Source: Priapulus caudatus
Taxonomy: Eukaryota > Priapulida > Priapulimorpha > Priapulimorphida > Priapulidae
Assembly: GCF_000485595.1 (NCBI RefSeq)
Contig: NW_014577085.1
Span: 692,001-756,000 of the forward strand
DNA length: 64,000 nt
Direction of reading: 5' to 3'
Shown here: positions 58,985 to 64,000 of the stretch, piece after piece
Layout: each line of letters begins with the position of its first letter
Numbering within the stretch: position 1 is the first letter of the stretch
Program-made: the position numbers and the translations under genes
Notes under the pieces: generated by a model
Told to the model about the DNA's origin: nothing
What the model saw: the letters and a program-made list of their open reading frames with translations, nothing else
The model's database searches: none

Positions 58985-59470
58985 ATGGCGGCGTCAATGT
59001 GGACTGTACGATTGAGATGTGCGTATTGTGACTGTAGATTGAGATGTGGCGTATGTAGCTGTTAATATTGACATGTGCGTAGTGTGACTGTAGTTAGATG
59101 TGCGTAATGTGACTGTAGGCGTTGAGATGTGGCGATGTGACTGTAGATTGAGATGGTCGCGTATGTGACTGTAGATTGAGATGCTGCGTAATGTGCTGTA
59201 GGGTTGAGATGTGCGTCGAGGTTTGACTGTAGGGTTGAGATGTGCGGCGGTATGTGACTGTAGATTGAGATTGAGATGTCGTATGTGACTGTAGGTTGAT
59301 GATGTGGGTATGTGACCTGTAGATTGACGATGTGCGTTAATGTGTACTGTAGGATTGAGGATGTGCGTATATGACTGTAGATTTGAGATTGCTGGCGTAT
59401 GTGACTCAGACTGGTAGACGGAGTATGTACGTAACGTGACTAAACTGAGATGTCAACATGTACGTGGTGA
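58985..59470 (+). repeat. GTGACTGTAGATTGAGATGT minisatellite
   Basis: About 16 units of roughly 25-28 bases containing GTGACTGTAG and TTGAGATGTGCG. Units differ by many one-base indels. Confidence 0.9.
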
Positions 59471-60700
59471 CTGTAGACTGATATATGTGGAATGATAACA
59501 AGGAATGGCCAAGTTTATGTCTTATATTATAATTAGCTCCTGACGTTGGCATTTGACGAATAGTGTGTCGCTGGCGCTCATCTTATAATACGACTGCACT
59601 TCTTCTTCTGTGTTCCGTAACATTAGGTTCTGCACAGGCGCACCAAAGACCTGTTTGGCTACGGTACGGCTACATAATATTTATCTATGATTATAATATA
59701 AAGTCATAACGAAACTACAGGTTTGTTCCAAAACTAACTCAGTGCAGACAAAGCCATCTCGCAGACAAAACGAGAGGCCAACAAACTACCTCCATATATT
59801 CTCTGTCATCAATATCACCCGTAGCTAGCATGCCTCTCCACCGGCCGTCAATTTTAAAAGCCAGGAGCACTAATCAGTTTCATTACCCAACCCTAGATAT
59901 GCACTAAAACGGACTCGTGCACACGCGACCACAGACTTATACAATTAGGTAACCCCGCACGACTATAGTTCTTAGATGCCTGTAATCCTCAGCTGGAAGC
60001 GCATGTCCTCACAAAAGAGTCGCTCTCCGCGCGTGTTAAACTTGAGCCCTCCGACGGCAAAAACCTTCCATTCACACTACAGGGGATTCAATTTCAATCA
60101 GACATTTGGGCCTAACTCTAATGACTATAAAACAAGTCAGCGGCAAAACTTCGACAAAACTCGGACTCTATATCGCTCCAGCCCCATGTGATTCTCCCAA
60201 CGGCCAGCGCTATCATGTTGCCTTTTCAGCGTGCCAGCGGCTACTGCACAACATCTACATCAAAAGTGGACAAACAGTTCATCACCAAGGGCCTTTTCAC
60301 AGCAGGACTCGCCAACGGCAACAACTGTCATCTACAAGGAAATCTTTTAAGCGACCTAAGGTAGGAAAACCACCCGCATCACCGACCCAAGCTTCTATAT
60401 CACATCTTACTACTACTGTAACGGCTGTTTAGAATTTGCTATGTTTATCGAGTACATCGAAGGGATGTTCTTTATTTGTAGCTGGCTGTTTGAAATTTTG
60501 CTGGTTTTTATGAGTTATAACTGAAGGCAGTCTTCATGTCTTGCAATTTAAAAAGGGTCACAAATTTAGATCTTTTTAGGAAATTTTACCATGAACGCCG
60601 CAAAAACACCAGCCGCAAATATTTACCCGTTTACAACTATGCCACAGGTAGACTTTGGCCAGAACATTCAAACTTCCGGTGCGGAGCATGGGTATTTGCT
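59471..60700. other. Intergenic, no gene recognised
   Basis: Short frames at 59976-60191 and 60106-60432 have no family resemblance and no supporting splice or promoter signal. Confidence 0.5.
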
Positions 60701-60770
60701 AGTATATTATATATATATATAATATCAACGTATATATATAGTAGTATATATATATATATATAATAATATA
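60700..60770 (+). repeat. (TA)n-rich simple repeat
   Basis: TATATATA blocks broken by AATATCAACG and GTAG. Confidence 0.9.
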
Positions 60771-60916
60771 TATGGGTTAGGTTTTAGTCCAGAAATAGCT
60801 AACAGACGCGCCAGGTGCAAACAGTAGAGAAAAACAGGGGACCATAGACACCTACGACACAGAAGTAAGACACCTCCTGTTGAGTATTGTAATTAATATT
60901 CTATTATGTTATATAA

Positions 60917-60970
60917 TATCAAGAGCTAATAATACCTGCTTATTATCTTAGGTATTATTAGCTCTTGATA
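60917..60970. repeat. Perfect 20-bp-arm hairpin
   Basis: TATCAAGAGCTAATAATACC, a 14-base loop, GGTATTATTAGCTCTTGATA. Confidence 0.95.
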
Positions 60971-61017
60971 CATCATGCCATTATTGGAAAGCCCCGCTTG
61001 CGTGTCTTAGTTATTGA

Positions 61018-61051
61018 GCAGAGAGAGAGAGAGAGAGAAGAGAGAGAGAGC

Positions 61052-61084
<33 letters not shown>

Positions 61085-61095
61085 GAGAGAGCGCG
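61018..61095 (+). repeat. (GA)n microsatellite
   Basis: GAGAGAGA with occasional AGCAGAG interruptions. Confidence 0.95.
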
Positions 61096-61099
61096 AAGA

Positions 61100-62159
61100 G
61101 CGAGATGTTAACAGATGTCGCGTCAAATCGATGCCCAGCGTGTGGCGCCTTAATCCGTTGTTTTCGTGGAGCATGACAGTTGCGTGATCTACGGTAATGC
61201 GTCTAATCATTAGGTATCGTTCAACCCGACCAACTTGCTTGTACGCCAGCCGAAGAGCGGTGAGCTGTGCGGCACACCCGTGCGGCGATGATAGACACGC
61301 CAAATACATCTTATAGTTCCAACCACCAATCACTAGTCAACTATATCCCGAGTTAGCTATAGAGTGTGGGCTTACTAAATAGTGTGTGTGTGTGCATAAC
61401 ACATAGATAACACGTGCATTGTTCGCAGCGCGAAGAACGCACACGCAATATTTATATACCTTACGCGGCGAATATCTCCTTACATCAGGCAAATTGCGGC
61501 TCTCACGTGCACTTGTTTATCATCATCTCTAGAAAAGAAAGAAGAGCGGTGTGCTGCGTTAGCTGCTGAACCTAGTGGTGGGGGGGGTTGGTACCCCTGC
61601 ATTCATTCAGCAGCTGAGTAGCCTACCAGCGTGTGATCGTTGGATAACACGTCGGGTAGTAGCCGATTCGCCGCAAGTAAGCAGGGCGTCTTCGGCATAT
61701 TTATTTATTTATTTATTCATATTTGCGATATTCAAGGTCACGGGGCCAGTGAAGCGGGGCGCGCCTGCAATATCAACCATTCTTTCGCCAAATAAAGACC
61801 GGACTTCGCTGAGTCGGACCCAATTTAGCGAAGGAGCGCTTTCTCAATAATTGGCAAATTACATACGCTGAATATGGTAGAATGGGGACCTTTATTGGCT
61901 GTACGGTGTGGGAAATTCGTGATGCGTGACGCCGCCGGTGCACTCGTCGTGTGAGTATTTCGACGTGCGGTTACCCGCTCCAACGTTCTAGCATCAATGT
62001 CGATGACACTGGCCCACGCAGCGGCCGCAGTGTCTGTGTACGGTAACCGACTAATTAATCGCACACGTTGGAACAATTGCGGCGCTAAGGCGAGTGGATT
62101 TTTAACAGGAAATTCACAGGAAGCGCGCGAGCATGAATTGTTAATCAACGTCGGTTTGG
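61100..62159. other. GC-richer interval with unassigned open frames
   Basis: Minus-strand frames at 61333-61100 and 62241-61825 (138 codons) look compositionally normal for protein and lie in a less AT-rich interval, but I recognise no domain in them. A decayed mobile-element gene or an exon of a gene beyond the window are both possible. Confidence 0.3.
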
Positions 62160-62515
62160 TTACGTCACTGACACCGCCGTGGTTACGTCGCCGATACGGC
62201 CGTGATGACGCTCCGATACGGCTGTATGACGACCTTGACACCGCCGTAGTGACGCCACCGACAGCGCCGTGGTGACGTTACCGGCAATGCCCTGGTTACG
62301 TCACCGATACGGCCGTTGTGATGTCCATGACACCGCCGTAGTGACGTCACCGACAGCGCCGTGGTAACGTCACAGACACTGCCGTGATGATGTTACTGGC
62401 ACAGCGTGGTGACATCACTGACACTGCCGTGGTTGCGTCACCGACACTGCCGTCGTTACGTCACCGACACCGCCGTCGTTACGTCACCGACACTGCCATG
62501 GTAACGATCCTGACA
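62160..62515 (+). repeat. GTYACGTCACCGACACCGCC minisatellite
   Basis: About 13 units of 22-30 bases: ACGTCAC followed by CGACACCGCCGTGGT variants. One unit contains the full palindrome GTGACGTCAC (62341-62350). Confidence 0.92.
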
Positions 62516-62554
62516 CCGGCATGACTGTCACGCACACCGTGTTACACGATAGAA

Positions 62555-64000
62555 ATAATATACTAGTGGCTCTATATATTTATATGATGATACACATGCC
62601 TGATAGGGAGTAGTGTGGGGGTGGCAGTATTTTGATGGTATAGTAAATACGCTCCTGGGAAGGGAAAGTGAGGGAGATAGTATTAGTATACTGGTGATAG
62701 GGGGTGAGTGAGGGGGATAGTACGTTAGTGGGTAGGGTAGGAGTGATAGTACGTTAGTGGTAGGGAGCAGTGAGGGGTGATAGTACGTTAGTGGTAGGGA
62801 GGAGTGAGGGGGGGGATAGCTACTTAGTGGTAGGGAGGAGTGAGGGCGATAGTATGGTAGGTAGGAGTGAGGGGGATAGTACGTTAGTGGTAGGGAGGAG
62901 TGAGGGTGATAGTACGTTAGTGGTAGAGAGAAGTGAAGGGTGATAGTACGTTAGTGGTAGGGAGGAGTGAGGGAGGATAGTACGTTAGTGGTAGGGAGCA
63001 GTGAGGGGTGATAGTACGTTAGTGGTACGGAGAAGTGAGGGGTGATAGTACGTTAGTGGTAGGTAGCAGTGAGGGAGGATAGTACGTTAGTGGTAGGTAG
63101 GAGTGAGGGGGATAGTACGTTAGTGGTAGGGAGGCAGTGAGGGGGATAGTAGCGTTTAAGTGGTAGGTAGGAGTGGAAGGGAGGGATAGTAATCGTTAGT
63201 GGTAGGAGGAAGTGAGGGATGAGTAGCGATTAGTGTAGGGGAGGAGTGAGGGGATAGTACGTTAGTGGTATGGGAGGAGTGAAGGTGATAGTACGTTAAG
63301 TGGTAGAGAGAGTGTAGGGAGGATAGTACGTTAGGTGGTGAGAGGAGTGAGAGGATAAGCTAAGCGTAGTGGTAGGAGGAGTGAGGGTGCATAGTAACGT
63401 TAGTGGTAGGGAGGAGTGAGGGAGATATACTTAGTGGTAGGGAGGAGTGAGGGGTGATAGTACGTTAGTGGTAGGGAGGAGTGAGGGGTGATAGTACGTT
63501 AGTGGTTAGGTAAGGAGTGAGGGGGGGATGTAACGTTAGGTGGTAGGGAGAGAGTGAGGAGGAGAATATTACGTTAGTGGTAGGAAGAGGAGTGAGGGCT
63601 GATAGTACCGGTAGTGGTAGGCGAGAGTGAGGAAGTGAAGTAACGTAGTGTAGGTAGGAGTCAGAGGTGATAGTACGTTAGTGTAGAGACGGAGTGAGGG
63701 AGGATAGTACGTTAAGTGGTAGGGAGGAGTGAGGGAGGATAGTACGTAAGTGGTAGGAGAGTGAGGGTGATAGTAACGTTAGTGGTAGGGAGGGAGTGAA
63801 GGGAGATAGTACGGTAGTGGTAGAGAGGAGTGAGGGGGGATAGTACGTTAGTGGTAGGGAGCAGTGAGGGGGGATAGTACGTTACACGATAGTAGTATAT
63901 ACACGATAGAAATAATATACTAGTGGCTCTATATTTTTATAAGATGATACACATGCCTGATAGGGAGTAGTGTGGGGGTGGCAGTATTTTGATGGTAAGG
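62555..64000 (+). repeat. Direct repeats flanking the long minisatellite
   Basis: AATAATATACTAGTGGCTCT through GGGGGTGGCAGTATTTTGAT occurs at about 62550-62640 and again from about 63908 to the window edge, so the minisatellite may belong to a larger tandem unit of about 1.35 kb that continues outside the window. Confidence 0.85.
62646..63890 (+). repeat. Long GATAGTACGTTAGTGGTAGG minisatellite
   Basis: Roughly 37 units of about 33 bases: GATAGTACGTTAGTGGTAGG then GAGGAGTGAGGGG. Units vary mainly by one-base insertions and deletions. Confidence 0.95.

Noticed and set aside
58985-59470. CRISPR-like regular repeats
   Set aside because: Tandem units without unique spacers, in an animal genome; this is a minisatellite.
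61825-62241. 138-codon minus-strand open frame
   Set aside because: No recognised family; it extends into the ACGTCAC minisatellite, which contributes its first residues.

Overview
This window is animal nuclear genomic DNA: GT-AG introns throughout, two recognisable animal genes, dense miniature inverted-repeat elements, micro- and minisatellites, and three runs of N. The proteins are clearly orthologous to vertebrate ones, but the introns and repeat families are not vertebrate-like. A non-vertebrate, probably marine, metazoan fits best; I cannot name the species. Exon boundaries below were placed by eye from splice sites, reading-frame phase and family resemblance recalled from memory. No search was run.

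Layout. (1) 1-1020: the 3' end of an unrecognised plus-strand gene. (2) 3902-12661, minus strand: a complete otubain (OTUB1-type ubiquitin thioesterase) in eight exons whose summed length is exactly 260 codons including the stop; partial copies of its last exon lie just downstream. (3) 12662-23841: gene-free and repeat-rich, dominated by a 3.95 kb tandem duplication (13105-17067 and 17068-21009) and several foldback elements. (4) 23842-56362, plus strand: ADCY10, the bicarbonate/calcium-responsive soluble adenylyl cyclase, about 32 recognisable exons. Order: cyclase domain C1, cyclase domain C2, P-loop NTPase (Walker A and B), long helical C-terminal region. Two segments, between 38709 and 44777 and between 51997 and 55264, lack exons the family should have. 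(5) 56363-64000: no recognisable gene; a possible SINE, hairpins and long minisatellites up to the window edge.

The genes are independent, not an operon. OTUB1 and the unknown gene at the left edge converge; OTUB1 and ADCY10 diverge from an 11 kb repeat-filled interval. OTUB1 acts in ubiquitin signalling in the cytosol and nucleus; ADCY10 makes cAMP inside the cell.

Most notable observations: the ADCY10 C1 domain keeps its catalytic residues but has Asn where human sAC has the bicarbonate-binding Arg176; one ADCY10 exon is strikingly GC-rich; the OTUB1 last exon has decayed tandem copies, one lacking the catalytic His; and several mobile elements have exact target-site duplications (8 bp hAT-type, 9 bp, TTA and TTAA). 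I saw no convincing new multi-gene system. Parts of the assembly (13.1-21.0, 59.0-59.5 and 62.6-63.9 kb) look like unpolished long-read sequence, so small indels there should not be trusted.
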